A stretch of DNA of 64,000 nucleotides from Nocardioides sp. 1609. Lineage in GTDB: Bacteria; Actinomycetota; Actinomycetes; Propionibacteriales; Nocardioidaceae. This document shows, piece by piece, positions 1 through 8,964 of the stretch. The notes under the pieces are model-generated. The model was not told the DNA's origin. It saw nothing but the letters and a program-made list of their open reading frames with translations, and did not search any database. The stretch spans positions 186,001-250,000 of the forward strand of contig NZ_SPUJ01000001.1 of the NCBI RefSeq assembly GCF_004522105.1, written 5' to 3'. The position numbers were made by a program, and so were the translations under genes. The stretch's first letter is position 1, and the number at the start of each line of letters is the position of its first letter.

Positions 1-1821
1 GACCGCGTCGCCGTCACCGACACGACGTTCCGCGACGCCCACCAGTCGCTGCTCGCCACCCGGGTCCGCACGCGTGACCTCGACGCCGTCGCGGGTCACG
101 TGGCCCGCACGACGCCCGAGCTGTGGTCGCTCGAGGCCTGGGGCGGGGCGACGTACGACGTCGCGCTGCGCTTCCTCGGCGAGGACCCCTGGGAGCGGCT
201 GGCCGTGCTGCGGCAGTCGGTGCCCAACATCTGCCTCCAGATGCTGCTGCGCGGGCGCAACACCGTCGGCTACACGCCGTACCCCACCGCCGTCACGAAC
301 GCCTTCGTCGAGGAGGCCGCGGCCACCGGCATCGACGTCTTCCGGGTCTTCGACGCCCTGAACGACGTCGAGCAGATGCGGCCGGCGATCGAGGCCGTGC
401 GCGCCACCGGCACCGCCGTCGCCGAGGTCGCCCTCTGCTACACCGGCGACCTGTCCAACCCCGACGAGGACCTCTACACCCTCGACTACTACCTGCGCCT
501 GGCCGAGCGGATCGTCGACGCCGGCGCACACGTGCTGGCGATCAAGGACATGGCCGGCCTGTTGCGCGCGCCCGCCGCCCGCACCCTGGTCACCGCGCTC
601 CGCGACCGCTTCGACCTCCCGGTCCACCTGCACACCCACGACACCCCGGGCGGGCAGCTCGCCACGCTCCTGGCGGCGATCGACGCGGGGGTGGACGCCG
701 TCGACGCGGCCTGCGCGGCGGTGGCCGGCACGACGTCCCAGCCGGCCCTGTCGGCGCTGGTCTCGGCGACCGACCACTCGGCGCGGGAGACCGGCCTGTC
801 GCTGGCCGCGGTCAACGCGCTCGAGCCCTACTGGGAGGCGACCCGCCGCGTCTACGCGCCGTTCGAGTCGGGCCTGCCCGCCCCCACCGGCCGCGTCTAC
901 CGCCACGAGATCCCCGGCGGCCAGCTCTCCAACCTGCGCCAGCAGGCGATCGCCCTCGGCCTCGGCGAGAAGTTCGAGCAGGTCGAGGACATGTACGCCG
1001 CGGCGAACGACATCCTCGGCCGGGTCCCGAAGGTGACGCCGTCCTCGAAGGTGATCGGCGACCTGGCCCTCGCGCTGGTGGGCATCGGGGCCGACCCGGC
1101 CGAGTTCGCCGAGGACCCCTCCCGGTACGACATCCCCGACTCCGTCATCGGCTTCCTCAACGGCGAGCTCGGCGACCCGCCCGGCGGCTGGCCCGAGCCG
1201 TTCCGCTCCAAGGCCCTCGAGGGCCGCACCTGGAAGGCGCCCGCCGAGGACCTCACCGACGACCAGGCCGCCGGGCTGGCCGGCGCGTCGCCGACGCGGC
1301 GGCGCACGCTCAACCAGCTCCTCTTCCCCGGCCCCACGCGCGAGTTCGACGAGTCCCGGCAGACCTACGGCGACATCTCGGTGCTGCCGACCCGCGACTA
1401 CCTCTACGGCCTGCGCCAGGGCGAGGAGCACGAGGTCGAGCTCGAGCCCGGCGTCACGCTGCTGATCGGGCTGCAGGCGATCAGCGAGCCCGACGAGCGC
1501 GGCATCCGCACCGTGATGACCACGATCAACGGCCAGATGCGGCCCATCTCGGTGCGCGACCGCTCGATCGCCTCCGACGTCGCGGTCGCGGAGAAGGCCG
1601 ACCCCGGCAAGCCGGGGCACGTCGCCGCGCCGTACCAGGGCGTCGTCACCCTGGCCGTCGCCGCCGGCGACGCCGTCGAGGCGGGCCAGACCGTCGCGAC
1701 CATCGAGGCGATGAAGATGGAGGCCTCGATCACCGCCCCCGTCGCCGGCACGGTCGAGCGGGTCGCCCTCACCGGCACCCAGGCCGTCGACGGCGGCGAC
1801 CTGGTCGTCGTCCTGTCCTGA
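1..1821 (+). CDS. pyc: Pyruvate carboxylase, C-terminal part (gene cut by window start)
   Basis: The frame is open from base 1, so the N-terminal biotin carboxylase part lies outside the window; about 606 codons are visible. The first residues (DTTFRDAHQSLLATRVRT) are the start of the HMGL-like carboxyltransferase domain of pyruvate carboxylase. The protein ends with a biotinyl domain whose EAMKMEA motif puts the biotin-bearing lysine at codon 1714-1716, 35 residues from the end. The enzyme makes oxaloacetate from pyruvate and bicarbonate with ATP, an anaplerotic step in the cytoplasm. The domain order fits single-chain pyruvate carboxylase; an oxaloacetate decarboxylase alpha chain has similar C-terminal domains but is less likely. 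Confidence 0.93.
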   Translation, partial: DRVAVTDTTFRDAHQSLLATRVRTRDLDAVAGHVARTTPELWSLEAWGGATYDVALRFLGEDPWERLAVLRQSVPNICLQMLLRGRNTVGYTPYPTAVTNAFVEEAAATGIDVFRVFDALNDVEQMRPAIEAVRATGTAVAEVALCYTGDLSNPDEDLYTLDYYLRLAERIVDAGAHVLAIKDMAGLLRAPAARTLVTALRDRFDLPVHLHTHDTPGGQLATLLAAIDAGVDAVDAACAAVAGTTSQPALSALVSATDHSARETGLSLAAVNALEPYWEATRRVYAPFESGLPAPTGRVYRHEIPGGQLSNLRQQAIALGLGEKFEQVEDMYAAANDILGRVPKVTPSSKVIGDLALALVGIGADPAEFAEDPSRYDIPDSVIGFLNGELGDPPGGWPEPFRSKALEGRTWKAPAEDLTDDQAAGLAGASPTRRRTLNQLLFPGPTREFDESRQTYGDISVLPTRDYLYGLRQGEEHEVELEPGVTLLIGLQAISEPDERGIRTVMTTINGQMRPISVRDRSIASDVAVAEKADPGKPGHVAAPYQGVVTLAVAAGDAVEAGQTVATIEAMKMEASITAPVAGTVERVALTGTQAVDGGDLVVVLS

Positions 1822-1845
1822 TCGCCCGCCGTCCCGACCCACGCT

Positions 1846-1957
1846 GACCCGTCACCTATAGGTGACGGGTCGGCCCGGTTCGAGCGCTGACCCGTCACCT
1901 ATAGGTGACGGGTCGGCCCGGTTCGAGCGCTGACCCGTCAGCGATCGCTGACGGGTC
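1846..1957. repeat. Tandem triplet of 26-bp palindromes (array A)
   Basis: Three palindromes lie at 1846-1871, 1889-1914 and 1932-1957, exactly 43 bp apart, with identical 17-bp spacers. Copies 1 and 2 have arms GACCCGTCACC and GGTGACGGGTC around TATA. Copy 3 keeps the outer arm but has GCGATCGC at the centre and is still a perfect palindrome. The array lies between convergent genes, so it could act as a bidirectional terminator, although no T-tract follows. The same family recurs at 23402 and 48894. Confidence 0.95.
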
Positions 1958-1962
1958 AGCGC

Positions 1963-3198
1963 TCAGCCCAGCGTGAAGAGGGTCGAGCGCAGGGCCGCGA
2001 GGTAGCGGAAGTTCTCGCCGGTGAGCACCGTCGAGCCGGCGGTGCCGGTGATCCGGATCGAGGTGACCCGGCCGCCATACGCGCCACCACCGTCGCGGCC
2101 GAGCACGGTCATCGACCGGAACGTGCCGATGTCGGTGGGGTCGTCGGGGTTGGCCGCGGCGACCCGGCGGGCCAGGTCGGCGCTGATGGTGGCCGTCCAC
2201 CCGCGGTAGGCGGTGTCGTAGGGGTCGCGCTTGGCGACGAGGTAGGGCTGGGAACCGGCGGCCAGGTAGCCGCCGTTGCTGGCCGAGAACTGGGTGAACG
2301 CCGGCAGCCCGTCGGCGGTGAGGAGCACCTGGCCGCGGGTGGCGTCGATGGCGCGGTTGGTCGCCGGGTGCTCGTCGGTGAAGCCGCCGTAGACCTGGCA
2401 GCTCGTGGTGTCGCAGATCTGGTAGTGCCGCGCGGTGCCGTCGCGACGGTCGAAGGCCGCGTAGGTGCGCGCCGCCACCGCCTGGGAGCGCAGTGCGGCC
2501 GCGCGCCAGGACGCCGGGACCTCCCGCGGCACGACGCCCTTGAGGTAGGAGTCGAGCGGGACGACGTTCACGGTGTCGCGCTGCACCGTCGTCGCGGTCG
2601 CGCCCGCCGAGCGGAGCACCCCGCGGTACGCCCGGCGCCCGGACGGCGTGACCAGGGTGATCGGCTCCCCGCCCGCGGTGAACTGCGCCTCGCCCGGCGT
2701 GGTGCGGACCTTCGTCCAGCGCCCTCGCTGGCCCTTCCAGGCCAGCGTGCTCGTGCGTCCGCCCGCCGACGGGGTGATCCGCCACAGCCGGGCGGCGCGC
2801 GGCTTCGTGAGTCGGACGGTGCGTCCGTTGCCGAGGCTGCGGTAGCGGAGGCCGCCCCGGTCGACGACCACGACGTCGGTGCTGGTGTCGGCGGTCAGCA
2901 GCACGGAGACGTTGCCGCCGGCACGACCCCAGGTCAGGCCGGGGTAGTAGAAGCCGAGGATCTCGCGGTGGCTCAGGCCCTGGCCGGCGGCACCCTGGGC
3001 GCCGTACTGCGACAGGCCGTGGCCGTGCCCGTAGCCGTTGCCGGTGACCCGCACCGACGGGGCGGCCCGCTCGGCCGCCGGCTCGGCCGCCCGCCCGGTC
3101 ACCGCGTCGAGGGTGAGGTCGTCCTCGGCGCCCGCGGGCGCGGTCACCGCCAGCGCGGTGGTCAGGACGAGGGCGCTGAGCGCGACGAGCAGCTTCAC
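1963..3198 (-). CDS. SpoIID/LytB domain secreted protein
   Basis: This is a 411-residue exported protein. The start is the GTG at 3198, preceded by GGAG about 9 nt upstream; the longer frame to 3246 has no such site and would bury the signal peptide. Residues 1-25 form a signal peptide. The motif GNGYGHGHGLSQYGAQ (about 53-68) and the stretch YLKGVVPREVPASW followed by SQAVAARTYA are typical of the SpoIID/LytB family, whose sporulation members are peptidoglycan lytic transglycosylases or their activators. In non-sporulating actinobacteria the role is unknown and probably involves the cell wall. It is followed by palindrome array A. Confidence 0.85.
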   Translation of the reverse strand: MKLLVALSALVLTTALAVTAPAGAEDDLTLDAVTGRAAEPAAERAAPSVRVTGNGYGHGHGLSQYGAQGAAGQGLSHREILGFYYPGLTWGRAGGNVSVLLTADTSTDVVVVDRGGLRYRSLGNGRTVRLTKPRAARLWRITPSAGGRTSTLAWKGQRGRWTKVRTTPGEAQFTAGGEPITLVTPSGRRAYRGVLRSAGATATTVQRDTVNVVPLDSYLKGVVPREVPASWRAAALRSQAVAARTYAAFDRRDGTARHYQICDTTSCQVYGGFTDEHPATNRAIDATRGQVLLTADGLPAFTQFSASNGGYLAAGSQPYLVAKRDPYDTAYRGWTATISADLARRVAAANPDDPTDIGTFRSMTVLGRDGGGAYGGRVTSIRITGTAGSTVLTGENFRYLAALRSTLFTLG

Positions 3199-3297
3199 CG
3201 AGGACTCCAGGGTCGAGGGGCACCGACGTCGACCGACGGCGGCCACCGCGGGGTCGCCCCGCGGTGGCCGGTCGTGGTCAGCCGTGGTCAGTCGTGC

Positions 3298-4743
3298 TTA
3301 GCCGTTGTAGGAGGGCTGCGACTGCGCGTTGAAGCTCGAGAGCCGCACCTTCGCCGCCCGGCGGGCCCACGGCGTGCGGATCTGGAAGACCTCGAGCCCG
3401 CGGGTGATGTCGCTGGAGTAGACGAAGCCGTTGTACCAGTACGACGACCACGACCCGCCCAGCTCCAGGCGACGGTTGGAGATCGCGCCACGGTCGAAGT
3501 GCTGCAGCTCGCGCGGGTTGCGGGAGTCGGTGAAGTCGAAGACCGACGTGCCGCCCTGGTACCAGGCCTGCACCATGATGTCGCGACCCTTGACCGGGAT
3601 CAGCGAGCCGTTGTGCGCCACGCAGTTCTCGGTGTCCGACTGCACGCGCGGCATCTTGTAGTAGCTGCGGAACTTCAGCTCGCGACGGACGATGTCGTAG
3701 ATGCCGTTCGCCCCCCGCTTCGGGCCGACGTCGTTGTTGCACATCGGGCCGCCGCCCCCGCCGAGCTCGTCGGTGAAGACGACCTTGGTGCCGGCGTTGT
3801 TGAAGGTCGCGGAGTGCCAGAAGGCGAAGTTGCGCCGGTCCTTGACGCGGTCGATGACCCGCGGCCGGGCGCGGTTGGTGATGTCGAGCAGGATGCCGTC
3901 GCCCATGCAGGCGCCGGCGGCGAGGTTCTTGCGCGGGTACGCGGTGATGTCGTGGCAGCCGCTGGTGTTGCTGCTGTAGTCGTCGCCCCTCGTCCCGCCG
4001 CCGGGGAAGAGCACCGGCGTGCGGACCACCCGGGCCGCCGCGCCGTCGTCGGTCGGCACCTTCACCACGCTGATCGAGTCGTGCGGGGGCTTGCACCCCT
4101 TGAGCCGGGGCGCGGGGCCGTAGGACGACACGTAGACGTAGACGTTCCGGCCGTCACGGTCGGGGGCGAGGGTGTGGGTGTGGGAGCCGCACGAGGTGGC
4201 GACCGACGTCAGCAGCTCCGGCGAGCGGGGGTCGGAGATGTCGAAGACCCGGATGCCCTCCCACGTGGTGGTCTCGTCGCCTCCCGGCTCGGCGTACTCG
4301 GCGTTGCAGGTGTCGTCGCTGAGCACGGCGTCGACGGACAGCACGAGCAGGTTGCGGTAGACCGAGACGTCGTTCTGCGCGCCCGGGCAGACGACCTGGG
4401 CGACGCGCCGCGGGCTCCGCGGCCGCGAGATGTCGTAGACGGCGAAGCCGTTGTAGTTGCCGGCGAAGGCGTAGTCGCCCTTGAACGCCAGGTCGGTGCC
4501 GAACGCACCGTCCTCGGCGAGCTCGGCGGCGAGCGGCACCCGGGCGACCTGGCGCATGGCGCGGCTGCGGTCGACCTGGCCGCTGGTGACGCGCGGCACG
4601 GCCGGGTCGGTGCGCGCGATGTCGTGCCCGGGGAGGACCGGGCGCTTCTCCAGCGCCGGCGGGTCGTCGGGGTCCGCGGACGCGGGGGCGACGGCCAGTC
4701 CGGCCGCCAGGACGAACGAGCCGAGGGCGACGATCAGCTTCAC
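3298..4743 (-). CDS. Secreted LVIVD-repeat protein
   Basis: This is a 481-residue protein. The GTG start at 4743 has an AGGAGA ribosome-binding site and is followed by a signal peptide (about residues 1-24, ending ASA). The body has repeated strands such as GFAVYDISRPRSPRRVAQ, IRVFDISDPRSPELL and TSVFDFTDSRNPRELQ, the pattern of LVIVD repeats, which fold as a beta-propeller. No membrane segment follows the signal peptide, so it is probably secreted. Paired cysteines (SCGSHTH, SGCHD, MCNN, ENC) suggest extracellular disulfides. The substrate is unknown. Its first codons closely resemble those of the SpoIID gene next door. Confidence 0.8.
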   Translation of the reverse strand: MKLIVALGSFVLAAGLAVAPASADPDDPPALEKRPVLPGHDIARTDPAVPRVTSGQVDRSRAMRQVARVPLAAELAEDGAFGTDLAFKGDYAFAGNYNGFAVYDISRPRSPRRVAQVVCPGAQNDVSVYRNLLVLSVDAVLSDDTCNAEYAEPGGDETTTWEGIRVFDISDPRSPELLTSVATSCGSHTHTLAPDRDGRNVYVYVSSYGPAPRLKGCKPPHDSISVVKVPTDDGAAARVVRTPVLFPGGGTRGDDYSSNTSGCHDITAYPRKNLAAGACMGDGILLDITNRARPRVIDRVKDRRNFAFWHSATFNNAGTKVVFTDELGGGGGPMCNNDVGPKRGANGIYDIVRRELKFRSYYKMPRVQSDTENCVAHNGSLIPVKGRDIMVQAWYQGGTSVFDFTDSRNPRELQHFDRGAISNRRLELGGSWSSYWYNGFVYSSDITRGLEVFQIRTPWARRAAKVRLSSFNAQSQPSYNG

Positions 4744-4784
4744 CGAGATTCTCCTACCTGGGGGGGCGCTCACCCACACCGACC

Positions 4785-4790
4785 TAAGGT
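4785..4790 (+). promoter_or_regulatory. -10 element for the DUF305 lipoprotein gene
   Basis: TAAGGT lies 7 nt before the ATG at 4798, which predicts a leaderless mRNA. Confidence 0.55.
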
Positions 4791-4797
4791 GCTGGGC

Positions 4798-5430
4798 ATG
4801 GACCCGAGTCGCGCACTCGCCGTGGGTACGGCGCTCTGCCTGGTGCTCGTCGCGGGCTGTGCTGGCGAGCAGCCTACGACGAACCCGCCCTCCGCTGTCC
4901 ACACCCACGCCGGTGACGGGCACGCGATGGACGCCGTCCCCGAACCTCCCGCGTCGGCCGACTGGAACGCCGCCGACGCGACCTACCTCTCGATGATGGT
5001 GGCCCACCACAGCCAGGCGATCGACCTCACCGAGCTCGCCGCCGAGCGTGCCGTCGACCGGCGGGTGCGCAAGATCGCCACCGGGATCGACGCCGGGCAG
5101 GGCCGGGAGGTCCTGGTGATGGCGGCGTGGCTGGTCGACCACGACCTGCCGGAGCCGACGGTCGAGGGCGTGGCCGCCATGACCGAGCACGGCATGCCCG
5201 GCATGCTCACCACCGCCCAGGTCGACGCGCTCGCGGCGACCGACGGGACGGAGTTCGACCGCCGCTTCCTCGAGGACATGATCCAGCACCACCAGGGTGC
5301 CGTCGCCATGGCCGAGCAGCAGGTCGTCGAGGGTGAGGACGTCCGGGCCACCGAGATGGCCACCGACGTGATCGCCAGCCAGAACGCCGAGATCACCCGG
5401 ATGCGTGAGCTGCTGCGACAGCTGCCGTGA
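4798..5430 (+). CDS. DUF305 family lipoprotein
   Basis: This is a 210-residue protein with a lipoprotein signal peptide: the lipobox LVAGC puts the lipidated cysteine at about residue 21. The mature part has the two DUF305 signatures, MMVAHHSQAIDL and MIQHHQGAVAMAE, in a ferritin-like helical fold rich in Met and His. DUF305 proteins are often found near copper-handling genes, but no copper genes are adjacent here, so a metal-binding role is only inferred. The gene is divergent from the LVIVD gene and converges on the LpdA-like gene. The ATG at 4798 is supported by a -10 placed for leaderless transcription. Confidence 0.88.
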   Translation: MDPSRALAVGTALCLVLVAGCAGEQPTTNPPSAVHTHAGDGHAMDAVPEPPASADWNAADATYLSMMVAHHSQAIDLTELAAERAVDRRVRKIATGIDAGQGREVLVMAAWLVDHDLPEPTVEGVAAMTEHGMPGMLTTAQVDALAATDGTEFDRRFLEDMIQHHQGAVAMAEQQVVEGEDVRATEMATDVIASQNAEITRMRELLRQLP

Positions 5431-5456
5431 CCGGCTCGCGCGGCGGGTGAGCGTCG

Positions 5457-6839
5457 CTAGACGCGGTGCAGGCGACGCGCGGCCTCGGCGATCGAGCCGC
5501 TGTTGGACGGGTAGACGGTGAAGACCTGGGCCAGCTGGTCGGCGGTGAGCGACTCGCCGACGGCGACCGCGACCGCGTGGATCAGCTCGCTCGCCCGCGG
5601 CCCGACCACCACTCCCCCGACGACGATGCCGGTGCCCGGACGGCAGAAGAGCTTCACGAAGCCGTCGCGGACGCCCTGCATCTTGGCGCGCGGGTTGCCG
5701 GCCAGGGGGAGCATGACCGACTCGGCCTGGATCTCGCCTGCGTCGACGGCCTGCTGCGACCAGCCGACGGTGGCGATCTCGGGTGCGGTGAAGACGTTGG
5801 AGGAGACCTTCTTGAGGTCGAGCGGGTGCACGGTGTCGCCGAGCAGGTGCCACATCGCGATCCGGCCCTGCATGGCGGCGACGCTGGCGAGCATCAGGAC
5901 GCCGGTGCAGTCGCCGGCGGCGTACACGCCGCGCGCCGAGGTGCGCGAGACCCGGTCGACCTTGACGAAGCCACCGTCGTCGAGGACGACGCCGGCCTCC
6001 TCGAGGCCGAGGTCGTGGGTGTTGGGGACCGACCCGAGGGCCAGGATGCAGTGGCTGCCCCGCACCTCGCGGCCGTCGGTGAGCCGGACCGTGACGACGT
6101 CGCCGTCGCGGGTGACCGACTCCATCCGGGACTTCGACAGCACCGTCATGCCGCGGCGCTTGGAGACGTCCTCGAGGACGAGGGAGGCGTCGGCGTCCTC
6201 GCCCGGGAGCACGCGGTCGCGGCTGGAGACGAGGGTGACCGGGATGCCGAGCGCGAGGTAGGCGCTGGCGAACTCGGCGCCGGTCACCCCGGAGCCGACG
6301 ACGACGAGCTCGGTCGGCACCTCGGTGAGGTCGTAGACCTGCTCCCAGGTGAGGATCCGCTCGCCGTCGGGCTGGGCGCTGGGCAGGGTGCGCGGTGCGG
6401 CGCCGGTGGCGACGAGGATCGCGTCGGCGTCGTAGGTCGTCCCGCCGACGACGACCCGGCTCGGTCCGTCGAGCCGGCCGCGACCCCGGACGACGGTGAC
6501 ACCCTCCTTGTCGAGGCGGCGCGCGATGTCGTCGGACTGGTCGGTCGCGAGCTGCTTGACCCGCGCGTTGACCCGCGCCAGGTCGACCCGGATGGTGGTC
6601 GCGGCGTCGCCCTCGGAGTCGTGGAAGTCGATGCCGAGCTCGGCCGCGGCGGCGACCTGCGTCATCACCTCGGCGGTGGCGATGAGGGTCTTGCTGGGCA
6701 CGCAGTCGGTGAGGACCGCCGAGCCGCCGATGCCGTCGGAGTCGACGACGGTGACGTCGGCGCCGAGCTGGGCGGCGACGAGGGCGGCCTCGTAGCCTCC
6801 GGGCCCGCCGCCGAGGATGACAACGCGGTCAGTACTCAT
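5457..6839 (-). CDS. lpdA: NAD(P)H-quinone dehydrogenase, LpdA-like flavoprotein
   Basis: This 460-residue flavoprotein of the disulfide reductase superfamily has an N-terminal FAD-binding GGGPGGYEAA motif, a central NAD(P) fold (VVVGSGVTGAEFA) and a C-terminal dimerisation domain. The usual CLNVGC redox pair is replaced by AVLTDCVPSK: the first cysteine is alanine. This is the pattern of mycobacterial LpdA (Rv3303c), which reduces quinones rather than acting as dihydrolipoamide dehydrogenase. True Lpd is the next gene downstream of the start, at 7000-8397. The ATG at 6839 sits 6 nt after a TAGCCT -10 element. Confidence 0.88.
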   Translation of the reverse strand: MSTDRVVILGGGPGGYEAALVAAQLGADVTVVDSDGIGGSAVLTDCVPSKTLIATAEVMTQVAAAAELGIDFHDSEGDAATTIRVDLARVNARVKQLATDQSDDIARRLDKEGVTVVRGRGRLDGPSRVVVGGTTYDADAILVATGAAPRTLPSAQPDGERILTWEQVYDLTEVPTELVVVGSGVTGAEFASAYLALGIPVTLVSSRDRVLPGEDADASLVLEDVSKRRGMTVLSKSRMESVTRDGDVVTVRLTDGREVRGSHCILALGSVPNTHDLGLEEAGVVLDDGGFVKVDRVSRTSARGVYAAGDCTGVLMLASVAAMQGRIAMWHLLGDTVHPLDLKKVSSNVFTAPEIATVGWSQQAVDAGEIQAESVMLPLAGNPRAKMQGVRDGFVKLFCRPGTGIVVGGVVVGPRASELIHAVAVAVGESLTADQLAQVFTVYPSNSGSIAEAARRLHRV

Positions 6840-6845
6840 GCCTGC

Positions 6846-6851
6846 AGGCTA
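6846..6851 (-). promoter_or_regulatory. -10 element for lpdA
   Basis: On the minus strand TAGCCT lies 6 nt before the ATG at 6839. The rest of 6840-6999 shows no further feature. Confidence 0.5.
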
Positions 6852-6999
6852 TCGAGCGCGCTCGGGCGCCGTCCGGGTGGCGTCGGGCCGGGGGTCGGGC
6901 CGGGTCGTGTGCCTCACACCGAGCCCCACACCGGCCGCAGGCCCACGACCCCACCTCCAGCCGGCCGCACAGGACAGGACGACCCGGTCCGCGACCGGA

Positions 7000-8397
7000 T
7001 CAGAAGTTGATCATGTGGCCGGCGATGCCGTGGACCGCTTCCTTGACGGACTCGCCGAGGGTCGGGTGCGCGAAGATGTTGCGAGCGACCTCGTCGGCGG
7101 TGAGGTCCCACCGCTGGGCCAGGGTGAGCACGGGCAGCAGCTCGGTGACGTCGGGGCCGATGAGGTGGGCGCCGATGATCTCGTTGTGCTCGGCGTCCGC
7201 GACGATCTTGACGAAGCCGGCGGTGTCACCGAGGCCCTGGGCCTTGCCGTTGGCCGAGAAGGGGAACGTCGCGGTCTTGACGTCGTAGCCCTTGTCCTTG
7301 GCCTGCTGCTCGGAGTAGCCGAACGAGCCGATCTGCGGCTGGCAGTAGGTGGCGCGCGGGATCATGTCGAAGTCGATCTCCATGGTCTCGGCGCCGGCGA
7401 TGGTCTCGGCGGCGACGATGCCCATCGCCTCGGCGGCGTGGGCGAGCATCATCTTGCCGGTGACGTCGCCGATGGCGTAGACGTGCTCGACGTTGGTGCG
7501 GCCGCGGCCGTCGATGTCGATCGCGCCGCGCTCGGTGAGCTGGACGCCGGCGGCCTCGAGGCCGTAGCCGTCCACGCGCGGTGCGAACCCGAAGGCGGCG
7601 AGGAACTTGTCGGCCTCGAGCACCTGCTCGTCGCCGCCGCCGGCGGGGGCGACGGTGACCTTGACCCCGGAGCCGGTGTCCTCGACGCCCTTGACGGCGG
7701 TCGAGGTGAGCACCTTCACGCCGAGCTTCTTGTAGTGCTTGGCGAGCTCCTTGGACACGTCGGCGTCCTCGGTGGGGACCATCCGGTCGACGAACTCGAC
7801 GATGGTGACGTCGACGCCGAAGTTCTTCATGACGTAGGCGAACTCGACGCCGATCGCGCCCGAGCCGCCGATGATGATCGAGCCGGGGAGGTTCTCGTCG
7901 AGGATCTGCTCCTCGTAGGTGACCACGTTGTCGCTGAGGGTCACGCCGGGGACGAGGCGCACCTTCGCGCCCGAGGCGATGATGAGGTCGTCGCAGGTGT
8001 GGGCGGTCGTCTCGCCGTCCTTGCCCTTGACGTCGACCGACGTCGGGCCGGTGAGGGTGCCCCAGCCGTCGATCTCGGTGATCTTGTTCTTCTTCATCAG
8101 GAAGTGGACGCCCTTGACGATCCCGGCGGACACCTGACGGCTGCGCTTGTGGGTCGGGCCGTACGCCATGGTGGCGTCGCCCTCGATGCCGAACTTCGCC
8201 TTCTCGTGGGTGAGCACGTGCGACAGCTCGGCGTTCTTGAGGAGCGCCTTGGAGGGGATGCAGCCGACGTTGAGGCAGACACCGCCCCAGTACTTCTCCT
8301 CCACCACGGCAACGGACTTGCCGAGCTGGGCGGCGCGGATCGCGGCGACGTACCCACCGGGGCCGGCACCGAGGACGAGGACATCGAAGTGGCTCAC
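7000..8397 (-). CDS. lpd: Dihydrolipoyl dehydrogenase (E3)
   Basis: This 465-residue FAD protein has the N-terminal motif [19 protein letters not shown] and an intact redox-active disulfide in [13 protein letters not shown]. The NAD domain carries [14 protein letters not shown], and the C-terminal [13 protein letters not shown] segment ([14 protein letters not shown]) contains the catalytic His-Glu pair. It reoxidises dihydrolipoyl groups of the pyruvate and 2-oxoglutarate dehydrogenase complexes with NAD+. The GTG at 8397 lies 6 nt after a TAGGCT -10 element. No E1 or E2 genes are adjacent. Confidence 0.95.
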   Translation of the reverse strand: MSHFDVLVLGAGPGGYVAAIRAAQLGKSVAVVEEKYWGGVCLNVGCIPSKALLKNAELSHVLTHEKAKFGIEGDATMAYGPTHKRSRQVSAGIVKGVHFLMKKNKITEIDGWGTLTGPTSVDVKGKDGETTAHTCDDLIIASGAKVRLVPGVTLSDNVVTYEEQILDENLPGSIIIGGSGAIGVEFAYVMKNFGVDVTIVEFVDRMVPTEDADVSKELAKHYKKLGVKVLTSTAVKGVEDTGSGVKVTVAPAGGGDEQVLEADKFLAAFGFAPRVDGYGLEAAGVQLTERGAIDIDGRGRTNVEHVYAIGDVTGKMMLAHAAEAMGIVAAETIAGAETMEIDFDMIPRATYCQPQIGSFGYSEQQAKDKGYDVKTATFPFSANGKAQGLGDTAGFVKIVADAEHNEIIGAHLIGPDVTELLPVLTLAQRWDLTADEVARNIFAHPTLGESVKEAVHGIAGHMINF

Positions 8398-8403
8398 GAC
8401 TGC

Positions 8404-8409
8404 AGCCTA
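8404..8409 (-). promoter_or_regulatory. -10 element for lpd
   Basis: On the minus strand TAGGCT lies 6 nt before the GTG at 8397, predicting leaderless transcription. Confidence 0.5.
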
Positions 8410-8442
8410 GTCCGGGTGGCGGGACGCCTCCGCCTCGGGCAT

Positions 8443-8448
8443 TACTGT
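8443..8448 (+). promoter_or_regulatory. -10 element for the leader ORF / GGCT-like operon
   Basis: TACTGT lies 7 nt before the GTG at 8456, the same spacing seen at other leaderless starts in this window, and not at a fitting distance for the ATG at 8512. Confidence 0.45.
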
Positions 8449-8455
8449 GCTCTCC

Positions 8456-8515
8456 GTGACGCCTGCCCCCCTGACGCCGCTCGCCGCGCCCGCACCGCGC
8501 CCGGCCCGCCGATGA
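8456..8515 (+). CDS. Possible 19-codon leader ORF coupled to the GGCT-like gene
   Basis: A GTG at 8456, 7 nt after TACTGT, opens a 19-codon frame rich in Pro and Ala that ends in a TGA at 8513-8515 overlapping the ATG at 8512 (ATGA). The arrangement suggests a leaderless short peptide whose translation delivers ribosomes to the next gene. There is no clear Shine-Dalgarno site for 8512 itself. The peptide has no recognised motif. It may only be a coupling device, or chance in high-GC sequence. Confidence 0.4.
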   Translation: MTPAPLTPLAAPAPRPARR

Positions 8516-8964
8516 CGCTCTACGCCGCCTACGGGAGCAACCTCGACCCCGCTCGCATGAGCGAGCGCTGCCCGCACTCGCCGCTGCAGACGACCGGTTG
8601 GCTGACCGGCTGGCGGCTGACCTTCGGGGGCGAGGAGCTCGGCTGGGACGGCGCCCTCCCGACCCTGGTGCAGGACCCCTTCGAGCAGGTCTACGTCGCC
8701 GTGTACGACGTCGTCCCGACGGACGAGGACGCCCTCGACGGCTGGGAGCAGGCCGACTCCGGGCTCTACCGCAAGACCAAGGTGCGGGTCGCGACGATGG
8801 CCGGCGAGCTCGTCGTCTGGACCTACGTCCTCGACGCCTACGAGGGCGGCCTGCCCTCCGCGGTCACCCTCGGCGTCCTGGCCGACGCCGCCGAGGCGGC
8901 CGACGCCCCGGCCGACTACGTGGGTGCCCTGCGCCGGCGTCCCTGCCGGTCGACGGGGTTGTAG
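8512..8964 (+). CDS. Gamma-glutamylcyclotransferase-like protein
   Basis: This 150-residue protein begins MTLYAAYGSNLDPARM, the substrate-binding signature of the GGCT fold. The segment DGWEQADSGLYRKTKV (about residues 80-97) holds the likely catalytic acidic residue of the family. Members cleave gamma-glutamyl amines or peptides to 5-oxoproline, but the substrate here is unknown. The ATG at 8512 overlaps the stop of a possible leader ORF. The following gene, at 9080, has its own -10 element, so they may not form an operon. Confidence 0.8.
   Translation: MTLYAAYGSNLDPARMSERCPHSPLQTTGWLTGWRLTFGGEELGWDGALPTLVQDPFEQVYVAVYDVVPTDEDALDGWEQADSGLYRKTKVRVATMAGELVVWTYVLDAYEGGLPSAVTLGVLADAAEAADAPADYVGALRRRPCRSTGL

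Noticed and set aside
1846..1957. CRISPR-like regular repeats
   Set aside because: The spacers are identical rather than unique and only 17 bp long, there are only three units and no cas genes; it is a tandem palindrome array.
2368..4797. Long open plus-strand frame running through the SpoIID-type and LVIVD genes into the DUF305 gene
   Set aside because: It is antisense to two well-supported genes, is rich in Arg, Gly, Ala and Val as expected of a high-GC shadow frame, and shows no family motif before the DUF305 start.
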